47,985 nt of DNA, taken from the NCBI GenBank assembly GCA_030147925.1, contig JASBUK010000068.1:1-47985 (forward strand). The letters are read 5' to 3'. The notes below the pieces were generated by a model, which searched no databases, was not told where the DNA came from, and saw only the letters and a program-made list of their open reading frames with translations. Made by a program: the position numbers and the translations under genes. The stretch comes from Trueperaceae bacterium (GTDB taxonomy: Bacteria > Deinococcota > Deinococci > Deinococcales > Trueperaceae). Below, one piece after another: positions 35,329 through 43,999 of the stretch. Numbering within the stretch: the first letter of the stretch is position 1; each line of letters begins with the position of its first letter.

Positions 35329-37206
35329 GTGATCTCGAAGCTTGACCTCTGGCAGGATAAGGACAAACGGCGTGCGCTGTTGCTTTCTCTTGTTGTCCAC
35401 TTGAGCAGCTTGCTGCTGCTGGCCTGGTTTCTCACTTCGCCCAAGCCTGCTCCCAAAGAAACTTTTATTGTCATTGACATAGGCACGCCTGCTTTAGCGG
35501 AAGTCGCTGTCGAGGCGCCGGCGGCGGCAGAGCCTGCGCCACAAGCGGCTACGCCTCAGGTAGCCGCCGTTGAAACCGGTGAACCCCAAAACCCCGAGGG
35601 TGTAGCTAACACGCCCAGCCAGATTCCAGAAGCACCCCCCGCCGTGGCGCAAACTCCAGAACCCCCACAGCCCCAGATAGCTGCCCCAGTTGCCGTGCCG
35701 ACGCCACAAGTGCGCGTCCCCGAGGCAGCTGCCGCAGCATCGGCAGTGAACTTGCCAAGCACGGAAGCGCCAACAAGCAGTGTGCTACCCGAAATTGACG
35801 AGGTAGTGCTCGAGCCCAAACCGTTAGCCCAGGCTATCCGTATTCCTACCCCAAGCGTCTCAACCGAGGTTCCCCAGGCGCGTATTATCACCGCCACGCC
35901 AAATGTCCAGCTTGCTCCTGTGCAGAGCATTCCCCAGCCAAGTGTGCAGGCCTCTGTGGCGATTCCCCAGCCTATTGCACAACCGCAGCCACAGCTAGCC
36001 GTGGCCACCCCACAAAACTTGCCGCAACCACAGGCCCAGGTCACCGTGGCCACAGCCCGCCCACTGGACATTACGCCAAATGTCAACGTCAGCACGGCGC
36101 AGACCATCCCGGCACCGCAAATCGCCGTGGCGGTTGCACAACCGCAGCCACAAGCAGAACCCAACCCCGTCTCGGCAGGTGACGCCGAAGCCAGCACGAC
36201 CAGCGCCGTAGCCAGCCCTCAGCAAACGAATCGCCCGGCTGGTGCCAATGCCGATCAAGCCGGACAGACAAGCGCTCAGGAAGGGGCCAGTACCACCGCT
36301 ACAGGCGCGGCAGCCAGCCCGGAAGGTGCAGAAGTCGCCAGCGGTGCGCCCGCCGGGCAGTCGTCAAGCCCCTATCGCGACGAACGCAATCGTCCAATTG
36401 CCGTGCTGCTGGACAATGTCAGTGGTTATCCCCAAACCGGTCTTTTAGAAGCTTCGGCCATTTATGAAATGCCCGTCGAAGGTGGACTTACCCGCCTGAT
36501 GACGATTTATGACCGCATCGACCCCAGCGCGGTTGGTCCAGTGCGCAGCGCCAGAGATTATTTTCTTGAGGCCGCCCGCAATCTAAACGGCATCCTCGTT
36601 CATGACGGCGGCTCTCCTTCGGCCATCGCCGCTATAGAACGGGGCGAAGCCACTACCCTAAATGCCTTTAACCGTGGTGACCTGTTCTCGCGAGACAACA
36701 GCCGCAATGCGCCTTATAATCTCTATTCCAGTGGTAACGCTCTGCGTCAGGCCATCAATCGCCTGAATCTCAATTTCAACCGGGTCATTCGCTCTCAGGT
36801 TTATCGCCCCGCCGAAGAACTAAGCAATACCAATCGGCTGGAAGTGGCGTACTCGGGCAGTTATAACAGCGGGTTTCGCTATATTTCGGAAGTAAATCTT
36901 TATCGCTGGCAACGCCAGGGTCAAGATGCTTCGGACGCTTATGGTGAGGCGGTGATGGTCGATGCGGTGGTGGTAGCCGCTATTAGTGAGGCTCGAGCCA
37001 TCCCCGATGACCCTGAGGGCAGATTGTATATTCCGCTACGTGGCGGCGAAGCTACACTCTATTTGCGTGGCAAGATTATCCCAGGTCGCTGGTCACCAGA
37101 TAATGGCTTTAGCTTTATCAGCAATGAGGGCATAGCCATTGACCTGCGTCCCTTTAAATACTGGGTCATGTTTGCACCACCCTGGTCAACTGTGCAAGTG
37201 CAGTAA
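35329..37206 (+). CDS. TonB-like N-terminus fused to a DUF3048 domain
   Basis: 625 residues in three parts. (1) Cytoplasmic start and one membrane helix (about 16-36, LLLSLVVHLSSLLLLAWFL). Ser20 and His24 are four apart and Leu31 seven further, matching Ser16, His20 and Leu27 of the TonB/TolA SHLS motif. (2) A spacer of about 300 residues rich in Pro, Ala, Gln and Val, with repeated PQPQ- and PNVQ-type units. (3) A DUF3048 (YerB-like) domain from about residue 345: IAVLLDNVSGYPQTGL, YEMPVEGGLTRLMTIYDR, GPVRSARDYFLEAA, LVHDGGSPSA, NAPYNLYSS, and a C-terminal half ending PFKYWVMF. DUF3048 is known from Firmicutes lipoproteins of unknown function. Position after TolQ/ExbD fits a proton-driven transducer reaching across the envelope; that is inference. 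GTG start, AAGGAT upstream. Confidence 0.85.
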   Translation: MISKLDLWQDKDKRRALLLSLVVHLSSLLLLAWFLTSPKPAPKETFIVIDIGTPALAEVAVEAPAAAEPAPQAATPQVAAVETGEPQNPEGVANTPSQIPEAPPAVAQTPEPPQPQIAAPVAVPTPQVRVPEAAAAASAVNLPSTEAPTSSVLPEIDEVVLEPKPLAQAIRIPTPSVSTEVPQARIITATPNVQLAPVQSIPQPSVQASVAIPQPIAQPQPQLAVATPQNLPQPQAQVTVATARPLDITPNVNVSTAQTIPAPQIAVAVAQPQPQAEPNPVSAGDAEASTTSAVASPQQTNRPAGANADQAGQTSAQEGASTTATGAAASPEGAEVASGAPAGQSSSPYRDERNRPIAVLLDNVSGYPQTGLLEASAIYEMPVEGGLTRLMTIYDRIDPSAVGPVRSARDYFLEAARNLNGILVHDGGSPSAIAAIERGEATTLNAFNRGDLFSRDNSRNAPYNLYSSGNALRQAINRLNLNFNRVIRSQVYRPAEELSNTNRLEVAYSGSYNSGFRYISEVNLYRWQRQGQDASDAYGEAVMVDAVVVAAISEARAIPDDPEGRLYIPLRGGEATLYLRGKIIPGRWSPDNGFSFISNEGIAIDLRPFKYWVMFAPPWSTVQVQ

Positions 37207-37375
37207 GTTAAGCGTCAGCAAAAGCTCCCATTAAGGCTAGGTTTAAAGCTGTTCACCCAGAATTTGATAACCCCTCACGCCTTACCCCTTGCGCTTTGTA
37301 GGGATGCTTGCCAAAATTTAGATGCGCGATAAAAAAGGGCTTAAATCGCTTTTAGAAACTCCGAACTCAAGTTAG

Positions 37376-37909
37376 TTAAGAATCTCTGGGTTGCTTGTCA
37401 AAAGTCTCAATCCCACGTCTGATAAGCGCATGAGTCTCGTCCATGCCTCGCCAACCGTCAACCGTGACGTGCTTGCTTTCTAATTCTTTGTAAATATCAA
37501 AGAAGTGCTCTATCTCGCGCAGGCGATGGCGCGAAATCGTATCCAGGTGACGGTTCATATCATAACGCGGGTCACCCGTGGGCACCGCCAGCACCTTTTG
37601 ATCGCCACCCTTTTCGTCACTCATCTCCAAAAACCCCAGTGGGCGCACCTGCAACACGGCACCGGGAAAAGTCGGGGCATTGGTCAGTACCAAGACATCG
37701 ACAGGGTCACCATCATCGGCTAAAGTGCTGGGAATAAAACCATAGTCACCCGGGTAATGCATGGGGCTGTAAAGCACACGGTCAAGCCGAAAAAGGTTGT
37801 TCTCCGGGTCGTATTCGTATTTGTTGGTGCTGCCCATCGGCACTTCGATAACCGCCTGAACGATATCGGGTGCTTTGTCACCGGCGGAAAGATGAAATAA
37901 GTTCTGCAC
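37376..37909 (-). CDS. ppa: inorganic pyrophosphatase (family I)
   Basis: Hydrolyses pyrophosphate in the cytoplasm, pulling biosynthetic reactions forward; Mg-dependent and classically inhibited by fluoride. Motifs: EVPMGSTNKYEYDPE, YPGDYGFIPSTLADDGDPVDVLV (metal ligands in DGDPVD, about residues 65-70) and VPTGDPRYD. 177 residues. GTG start with AAGGAG four bases upstream. Divergent from the crcB operon, sharing the 223-bp region between them. Confidence 0.95.
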   Translation of the reverse strand: MQNLFHLSAGDKAPDIVQAVIEVPMGSTNKYEYDPENNLFRLDRVLYSPMHYPGDYGFIPSTLADDGDPVDVLVLTNAPTFPGAVLQVRPLGFLEMSDEKGGDQKVLAVPTGDPRYDMNRHLDTISRHRLREIEHFFDIYKELESKHVTVDGWRGMDETHALIRRGIETFDKQPRDS

Positions 37910-38132
37910 AGTTCTCCTTAACTTGGCCTCCGAAAGTGGCTCTGCCTATAAACCCGTAGCTGCAAATCTGGGTTAAACGTGTCATTTTATACGAAATTGC
38001 TTTGTCAATGTCATGAATGCGGTTGCATAGGTTTATATCCTTGCTGCTGGCTTAAATTGGGCAAGCAACTGTTATGGTGATACCAGCTTGTTTGCGCTTG
38101 CTTTGGCCGCGCTATGGCAATGTGGAGGTTAT

Positions 38133-38522
38133 ATGGTTTTTGCTGTCATGATCGGCGGCGCACTGGGAGCCCTGAGCCGGTATGCGGTAACGCTCTGGTT
38201 GCAAGGCTGGCTGACTGTTACCCCTTACAGTTCGTTTCCTTTGGCCACACTCAGTGTCAATGTCTTAGGGTCGTTTTTACTCGGTTTCTTGAGCGAACTT
38301 GGCTTAGAAGGGCTGGTATCCCCTACGACCAGGGTCGCTATAGGCACGGGTTTTATCGGTGCGCTAACCACTTTTTCCACCTTCGAGCTCGACAGTGAAT
38401 TACTCTTGCGTGAAGGCCAGTGGTTACAAGCTTTTATCTATGTATTCGGCAATCTTTTTTTGGGTTTTATAGCGGTCATGCTGGGGCGTTTTTTGGCTAC
38501 CCGCTTAGGAGGTCGCAGGTGA
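38133..38522 (+). CDS. crcB: CrcB/Fluc-type fluoride exporter
   Basis: Small fluoride channel working as an antiparallel dimer. 129 residues with four membrane helices. GGALGALSRYAVTLWL, the conserved LSVNVLGSFLLGFL, and GTGFIGALTTFSTFELDSELLL contain the family Asn and TTFSTF (Phe-box and Thr) features. Start set at ATG 38133, four bases after GTGGAGGTT; the frame runs upstream to 38088 but gives unrelated sequence. Its stop overlaps the next start (GTGA). A single gene suggests a homodimer. Confidence 0.92.
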   Translation: MVFAVMIGGALGALSRYAVTLWLQGWLTVTPYSSFPLATLSVNVLGSFLLGFLSELGLEGLVSPTTRVAIGTGFIGALTTFSTFELDSELLLREGQWLQAFIYVFGNLFLGFIAVMLGRFLATRLGGRR

Positions 38523-38878
38523 GTGTAGAGATAGAATTTGGCGAAATTGTTTCCGGGGAAATGCTGCGTATTTATCTGGGCGAGCGCGATCACACGGGTA
38601 CAAAAAGCAGTTATCAGGCGGTGGTTGAAGCGGCGCGTAAAGCCGGTTTGGCCGGTGCCACGGTACTGCGTGGCAGTTTGGGTTACGGCGCAAATTCGAT
38701 TATTTCCAAGCGGGGATTTTGGAGCCTGTCCGAAGATTTGCCCCTGGTGATTGAAATTGTTGATAGCGCCGCAAAAATTGCTGAGTTTTTGCCGCTATTA
38801 GAAAAGCTTCTTAGCGGCGGTGGACTCATCACCCTGGAAAAAGTGCAGATTATTCGCTATGCCGGGGATAAAACGTGA
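38519..38878 (+). CDS. DUF190 family protein, first of two
   Basis: 119 residues, PII-like fold family often found beside crcB. Pattern: LRIYLGERDHTGTKSSYQAV, then VEAARKAGLAGATVLRGSLGYG and LPLVIEIVDSAAKIAEFLPLL. The GTG start at 38519 has AGGAGG six bases upstream and overlaps the crcB stop. Ligand unknown; it may bind a small molecule or nucleotide to gate or signal fluoride stress (inference from fold and context). Confidence 0.88.
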   Translation: MSVEIEFGEIVSGEMLRIYLGERDHTGTKSSYQAVVEAARKAGLAGATVLRGSLGYGANSIISKRGFWSLSEDLPLVIEIVDSAAKIAEFLPLLEKLLSGGGLITLEKVQIIRYAGDKT

Positions 38879-39237
38879 ACATCCTAAGACGGGCCAACAT
38901 AGACGAGGCCAGCTTGCTGCGTGTCTATACTTTGGCCGGTGATCGTAGCGGCAAGAAAAACCTGGCTGAGGCCATTGTCGAGGCTGCCAGGCACGAAGGT
39001 TTAAGCGGCGCGACTGTTTTGCGCGGCATCACCGGTTTTGGCAGGCATGGTTATGATCCGCTGCTGTTAATCGAACAACTAGCTCTGCAACGCCAGCCGC
39101 TCATTGTCGAGATAATTGACAGTCCTGATAAGCTTAAAAGTTTTTTGCCTATCCTGTTTGCGCTCAATCAGGCCAAGCGATTGGTAACGCTCGAGCCCAT
39201 CCGCATCCACTCTTACCACGCTGGCAACTTAGCTTAA
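38875..39237 (+). CDS. DUF190 family protein, second of two
   Basis: 120 residues, clearly related to the previous gene: LLRVYTLAGDRSGKKNLAEA, IVEAARHEGLSGATVLRGITGFG, QPLIVEIIDSPDKLKSFLPIL. It overlaps its neighbour as GTGA, so crcB and both DUF190 genes are one coupled operon. It probably arose by duplication and may form a heteromer with the first. Its stop overlaps the pdxT stop on the other strand by four bases (TTAA). Confidence 0.88.
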   Translation: MNILRRANIDEASLLRVYTLAGDRSGKKNLAEAIVEAARHEGLSGATVLRGITGFGRHGYDPLLLIEQLALQRQPLIVEIIDSPDKLKSFLPILFALNQAKRLVTLEPIRIHSYHAGNLA

Positions 39238-39824
39238 AACCTTTGAGTCAAACTCTTTGATACTACCTTTTCAAGAAAATAACGGTGAACCCGGTCATCT
39301 CCGCTTAACTCCGGGTGAAAGACCGTCGCCATCAATCTGCCCTGCGTGACCATCACCGGGTCAGCGGCAAAGCGTGAGATAACCCTAATCCCGGGGCCAA
39401 TCCGCGCAATGCGCGGCGCCCGAATAAAAATTGCGTGAAAAGGGCGCTTTAGGCCTTCTATTTGCAAGTCAGCTTCAAAAGAAGCCACCTGACGGCCATA
39501 GGCGTTGCGTTCGACGCTTATATCCAGCAAGTTCAGGCGCGGCTGCTCCGGGTAACCAACAATCTCTACTGACACCGCAATGGCCCCGGCACAAGTACCC
39601 CACAGGGCCCCACCGGCGGCATAAAAATCACCAAGGGCGGTATCTAATCCGTAAGCGCTCATGAGTTTAGCCATGGTGGTCGATTCGCCCCCCGGAATAA
39701 TCACGCCCTGAAGACCTTTTAGATGGCTCGGAAGCCGCACTTCCGTGACCTCGGCCCCAAGGCGAAGAAAAGCTTGTTTGTGTTCGCGAAACGCGCCCTG
39801 TAAGGCGAGAACTCCTATCTTCAT
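39234..39824 (-). CDS. pdxT: pyridoxal 5'-phosphate synthase glutaminase subunit PdxT
   Basis: Glutamine amidotransferase that feeds ammonia to PdxS for PLP synthesis. Class I triad: Cys in ALWGTCAGAI (near residue 78) and His-Glu in TVFHPELSGDDR (near 171-173); oxyanion region PGGESTTMAK. 196 residues, complete. It is 3.2 kb from pdxS, separated by the P1 peptidase and PBP1A genes, all on the same strand, an unusual split for a pair that is normally adjacent. Confidence 0.95.
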   Translation of the reverse strand: MKIGVLALQGAFREHKQAFLRLGAEVTEVRLPSHLKGLQGVIIPGGESTTMAKLMSAYGLDTALGDFYAAGGALWGTCAGAIAVSVEIVGYPEQPRLNLLDISVERNAYGRQVASFEADLQIEGLKRPFHAIFIRAPRIARIGPGIRVISRFAADPVMVTQGRLMATVFHPELSGDDRVHRYFLEKVVSKSLTQRF

Positions 39825-39857
39825 ATGGCTATCATGTCACACTGGTTCTAATTTGCT

Positions 39858-40778
39858 TCATTGATTGGAGGCTCGAGCCGCACTTAGAATCGCCTCGGCC
39901 ACTACCTCCTGCGTAGCTACCGTAAGCAACGATAAATCAACCTTGGGCCCTGTTCCGGTGCTCAGAGTAAAACTGGTATCGCCGTCAAAAAGCGTATGCG
40001 AGGGCTGCGTCACCCGGGCAATACCCGTATGAGCACTGGCAGCTAAAACCCTGGCCTCGGTTTTCGTCAATGGTGCATCAGTAGCTACAACCACCAGGGT
40101 GGTATTGGTTCCTGGCTGGGCGGCAAAAAAATTGATTAAATCCCGACGTTCCGGGCGCGAACCATCGGCCAAACGCGCCCCGGCAACAACCTGTCCGGTC
40201 TTATAGTCAACAATATCCCCTACCGGATTAGCTACTGCCAAAGCCGCCAAGGTCGCTCCCTTAACTTCTGTGGCGGCATTGCCCAAGCCCCCATATTCTG
40301 CCTTATCAAACCCCAGATACTTACCACAGCTTGCCCCTGCACCAGCACCCAGACGGCCATTTTTTACTGCTGCCGCTGAAGCTTCCTGAGCCGCTTGATA
40401 ACCCGCTTCGGCACCGGGTCTAATGTCTGCACGGCCCACACCCAGGTCATAAATTACCGCCGCTGGCACAATAGGCACTTTGGCAAAGGGTGTAGGCAGG
40501 CCAAGCCCGCGTTGCTCGAGCCATTCCATCACACCTTGGGCCGCCGCCAAACCAAAGGCACTACCGCCGGATAAGACCAGGGCATGAATCCGGTCAACGC
40601 TTTTTTCCGGGGCTAACAGTGCTGTTTCCCGAGTACCCGGTGCAGCACCCCGCACCTCTGCCGAAGCAATGCAACCTTCGGGCGGACAAAGCACCACCGT
40701 ACAACCCGTGGCCGCGTCTTGCTCGGTCCAATGTCCCACCTTTAGCGGTGCTACCGCTGTCAATGACAGGTTAGCCAT
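39858..40778 (-). CDS. P1 (DmpA/S58) family peptidase
   Basis: 306-residue N-terminal-nucleophile hydrolase of the DmpA/BapA family, which includes L-aminopeptidase/D-esterases and beta-aminopeptidases. Features: VGHWTEQDAATGCTVVLCP, RIHALVLSGGSAFGLAAAQGV, DLGVGRADIRPGAEAGYQAA and NPVGDIVD. The substrate is unknown. Start overlaps the PBP1A stop by one base (TAATG), so the two are coupled; a link to peptidoglycan peptides is possible but speculative. Confidence 0.85.
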   Translation of the reverse strand: MANLSLTAVAPLKVGHWTEQDAATGCTVVLCPPEGCIASAEVRGAAPGTRETALLAPEKSVDRIHALVLSGGSAFGLAAAQGVMEWLEQRGLGLPTPFAKVPIVPAAVIYDLGVGRADIRPGAEAGYQAAQEASAAAVKNGRLGAGAGASCGKYLGFDKAEYGGLGNAATEVKGATLAALAVANPVGDIVDYKTGQVVAGARLADGSRPERRDLINFFAAQPGTNTTLVVVATDAPLTKTEARVLAASAHTGIARVTQPSHTLFDGDTSFTLSTGTGPKVDLSLLTVATQEVVAEAILSAARASNQ

Positions 40779-42949
40779 TAATTGTTGTAATCAGCAATCT
40801 CTTCTGGATGTATCTCGGTCCATTCGATAAACTCCCGAGGCGTATCGGCTGTTGCCCGGGTATTGCTGCGCCGATCAAGCGGAATGGTGATAGTGAGTCT
40901 TTGCAAGGCGGCCTGTCCGTCTACAGCAGACTCGGTGCCACTAACAAAGGCCATGCTGGTGCCACTGGGGTCTGCTTCTCCAGTCAAACGGTTGACCGTT
41001 CTAAAGGTGATGCCTTCCGGTCTGGCGAACTCGAGCCCGGTTGGTTTGCCACGCAAGGAATTTTCCACAAAATCCCGCCAGATGTAAATTGGCTGTCTTG
41101 AACTGGTTATCCGCTCTCCCCCAGGGTTGGTGATAGTCGTAAAATCATCGTTGCCCACCCAGACCGCCGCCACAAGGCCAGGCGTCACACCAACAAACCA
41201 GAGATCACGCTCTTCGTTACTGGTACCGGTCTTGCCGCCTACCCAACGTCCGTCGATAGCGGCACGCCAGCTGAGTGCCGTGGGATTTCTGTCAACCACC
41301 GTGCCCCGCAACATATCGAGAATTACGTAGGCGGTCTGTTCGCTCCATACGCGGGTGGCGCGATGTTGCGCCTGCCACAGCACATTGCCATCGGCGTCTT
41401 CAATGCGGTCAATTAAATGCGGCGTCATACGCACCCCACCGTTTGCAAAGGCGGTAAAAGCACTGGCATGTTGCACCGGGGTCACTTCAAACGAACCAAG
41501 ACCCAGCGAGTAGTAGGGCTTGATATTTTCATAGCCGAGTTCTCGAGCCCTGGACGCCACTGCCTCGGGAGTAAGCGCTTCTAAGACCTTGATGGTAGGT
41601 ATGTTCCGCGATTGGTCAAGTTGTTCACGAATCGTTCTTGGGCCTATAAAACTATCGTCATAGTTCCTCGGCTCCCAATCGGGTTGTCCGGCCTGTTTGA
41701 AAACGGCAGGTTCATCCACCACGACCTGCGCCTGGGTATAACCACCTTGCTCAATCGCGGTAGCATAAACAATGGGCTTAAAAGAACTGCCTGGTTGACG
41801 CTTGGCTGCCATGGCCCGGTTGAATTCACCTACCCGGCGTCCTTCCACCAGTCGTTCACCCACCATGGCCAGGATACCCCCCGTTTGTGGGTCGATGCCG
41901 ACAATAGCCGTCTGGGTACCGGCGGGAAGATCGGCACGCAATGAAGCCTCATTAGCGGCGTTCTGGGCTTGCACGTCGATGGTGGTGTACACTCGCAAAC
42001 CGCCTGAACCAAAGACTACATTTTCGTCATAGCGTTCTAAGAGTTCGTTTCTGACCGCAAAGGTGACGTGAGGCGCCAAATTCGAGCTGACACTGGCAGT
42101 GAGCAAAATATCCTCACCGGTAGGTTGCGGTTCGCCCACAATATTGCCCTCGGCATCATATTGCACACTCCAGCCGGTGGGCTGCAAGGGTTCGCGCCAG
42201 GCACGATCCGCCACTTCCTGACTGATGACGCCTTGCTTGACCATATTGTCAAGCACTACTTTCATACTCTTGCGAGTGCCGACAAAATCCCGATGATTAC
42301 CGTTGGGATAAGGAATCAACCTGGCGAGATAAAGTCCTTCGGCCAGGCTTAGCTCTATGGGGTCTTTGTTAAAATAAGCCTTAGCGGCAGCCCTAATGCC
42401 ATAAATGTTGCCGCCCCAAAACGACACGTTAATATAACGCTGTAATATTTCCGCTTTGGTCAGCCGCCGCTCGAGCTCGATGGCCAACATGACCTCTTTA
42501 ACTTTGCGCTCGAGCGAACGCTCGGTGGAAATGTCGCTCAGTACGGTGTTTTTTATCACCTGCGTGGTGATGGTAGAACCGCCGCGACCTCCTTCACCCG
42601 AAAACTCTAAATAAGTGGCCTTGATGATACCGGGAATATCGAAACCGTAATGCCGATAAAACTGATCGTCCTCGGAGGCCACAATGGCTGCTAATGCCGC
42701 TGGTGAAACCTCGTTTAAGCTGACCGGCAGGCGATTTGTCGGTGCGCCGTCCCCGCCCAGCGGCACCAATTCGCCAATCAATTCGCCGTTAGAAGCAAAA
42801 ATTTGCGTGGTGGCGGTAAATTCGAGCGCATCCAGCGGACTTAAGTCGGGGAGTTCCCCGGCCCACTTAAAAGCCGAAGCGGCCAGCAGTGACACCACCG
42901 CCAAGACCGCCGTCAAAAAAATAAGAAAAAGACCCTGCAATACTTTCAC
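40778..42949 (-). CDS. class A penicillin-binding protein (PBP1A type)
   Basis: Bifunctional peptidoglycan synthase: transglycosylase plus DD-transpeptidase, anchored by one N-terminal membrane helix (about residues 5-27). Transglycosylase motifs are SEDDQFYRHYGFDIPGI and GRGGSTITTQVIKN. Transpeptidase motifs are QPGSSFKPIVY (SxxK), SRN in DQSRNIPT, and GKTGTSNEERD. 723 residues, complete, with a short tail after the catalytic domain. Acts outside the membrane in wall growth. Confidence 0.94.
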   Translation of the reverse strand: MKVLQGLFLIFLTAVLAVVSLLAASAFKWAGELPDLSPLDALEFTATTQIFASNGELIGELVPLGGDGAPTNRLPVSLNEVSPAALAAIVASEDDQFYRHYGFDIPGIIKATYLEFSGEGGRGGSTITTQVIKNTVLSDISTERSLERKVKEVMLAIELERRLTKAEILQRYINVSFWGGNIYGIRAAAKAYFNKDPIELSLAEGLYLARLIPYPNGNHRDFVGTRKSMKVVLDNMVKQGVISQEVADRAWREPLQPTGWSVQYDAEGNIVGEPQPTGEDILLTASVSSNLAPHVTFAVRNELLERYDENVVFGSGGLRVYTTIDVQAQNAANEASLRADLPAGTQTAIVGIDPQTGGILAMVGERLVEGRRVGEFNRAMAAKRQPGSSFKPIVYATAIEQGGYTQAQVVVDEPAVFKQAGQPDWEPRNYDDSFIGPRTIREQLDQSRNIPTIKVLEALTPEAVASRARELGYENIKPYYSLGLGSFEVTPVQHASAFTAFANGGVRMTPHLIDRIEDADGNVLWQAQHRATRVWSEQTAYVILDMLRGTVVDRNPTALSWRAAIDGRWVGGKTGTSNEERDLWFVGVTPGLVAAVWVGNDDFTTITNPGGERITSSRQPIYIWRDFVENSLRGKPTGLEFARPEGITFRTVNRLTGEADPSGTSMAFVSGTESAVDGQAALQRLTITIPLDRRSNTRATADTPREFIEWTEIHPEEIADYNN

Positions 42950-43005
42950 AGGGTCACTATAGCAAAGGCTTTATGAGTAGTAATACCTACCTCCCCCTAA
43001 CTCCT

Positions 43006-43899
43006 CTACCAACCTCGGGTAGCCAAAAGCTCCTCTTCAGGCAAAGTATCGATGTTAATGCCCACCATAGGCTCGCCCAGATTACGCGAGACTTCGGCCA
43101 AAATATCCGGGTTGTCATAGTGCGTCACGGCTTTCACAATCGCCTGGGCGCGTTTGGACGGATCACCTGATTTGAAGATACCCGAGCCGACAAAAACCCC
43201 ATCAAGACCCAGCTGCATCATCATAGCGGCGTCCGCCGGAGTAGCCACCCCGCCTGCGGCAAAGTTGACCACGGGCAGCTTGCCGTTCTCGTGAACATAA
43301 AGCACCAGCTCATAAGGGGCTTTTAGGTCACGGGCGGCAGTCATCAGTTCGTCACGGGACATGGCCTGTAAAGCGCGGATACCGCCCAAGACGCTACGAG
43401 CATGACGCACGGCTTCAACTACATTGCCCGTACCCGCTTCGCCCTTGGTACGAATCATGCTGGCACCCTCGCCAATGCGACGCAGCGCCTCGCCTAACTC
43501 TCTAGCCCCACAGACAAAGGGAACCGTAAAAGCGTGTTTGTCCACATGAAAGTTTTCGTCCGCCGGGGTGAGCACTTCCGACTCGTCAACAAAATCCACA
43601 CCCAGCGCCTGCAAAATCTGCGCTTCGACAAAATGACCGATACGCACCTTGGCCATCACCGGAATCGACACGGCAGCCATGATCTTCTCGATCATATCGG
43701 GGTCACTCATGCGCGAAACGCCACCTTGCGCCCGAATATCCGCCGGAACCCGCTCGAGCGCCATCACCGCCGTAGCACCGGCATCCTCGGCGATGCGCGC
43801 CTGTTCCGCGTTCACGACGTCCATAATTACGCCGCCTTTGAACATTTCGGCAAAACCCGTCTTTACACGCAAACTACCAATTATTGTTTGTTCTGACAT
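43006..43899 (-). CDS. pdxS: pyridoxal 5'-phosphate synthase lyase subunit PdxS
   Basis: Makes PLP from ribose 5-phosphate, glyceraldehyde 3-phosphate and ammonia from PdxT. TIM-barrel motifs: [20 protein letters not shown], then [38 protein letters not shown] (catalytic Lys) and [16 protein letters not shown]. Start set at ATG 43899 (MSEQTI), with GGGAGG six bases upstream; the frame is open six codons further to 43917, before that Shine-Dalgarno. 297 residues, the usual length. Confidence 0.96.
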   Translation of the reverse strand: MSEQTIIGSLRVKTGFAEMFKGGVIMDVVNAEQARIAEDAGATAVMALERVPADIRAQGGVSRMSDPDMIEKIMAAVSIPVMAKVRIGHFVEAQILQALGVDFVDESEVLTPADENFHVDKHAFTVPFVCGARELGEALRRIGEGASMIRTKGEAGTGNVVEAVRHARSVLGGIRALQAMSRDELMTAARDLKAPYELVLYVHENGKLPVVNFAAGGVATPADAAMMMQLGLDGVFVGSGIFKSGDPSKRAQAIVKAVTHYDNPDILAEVSRNLGEPMVGINIDTLPEEELLATRGW

Positions 43900-43999
43900 G
43901 ACAATCCTCCCGTTCACTTAATTAAGTTGTGAACGCTAGCTCCTTTTTTATTCTGACGTATTTAGCGACGTTTTACCAGAACTGCAACGACAGTTTAAG

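Noticed and set aside
35556-36258. Gly/Cys-rich frames opposite the TonB-like spacer
   Set aside because: Antisense shadows of Pro/Gln/Ala codons.
37910-38132. Fluoride riboswitch before crcB
   Set aside because: GGTGATACC near 38075 recalls the start of the motif, but the following conserved pieces (AACCGCC-like and GCTGATG-like segments) are absent.
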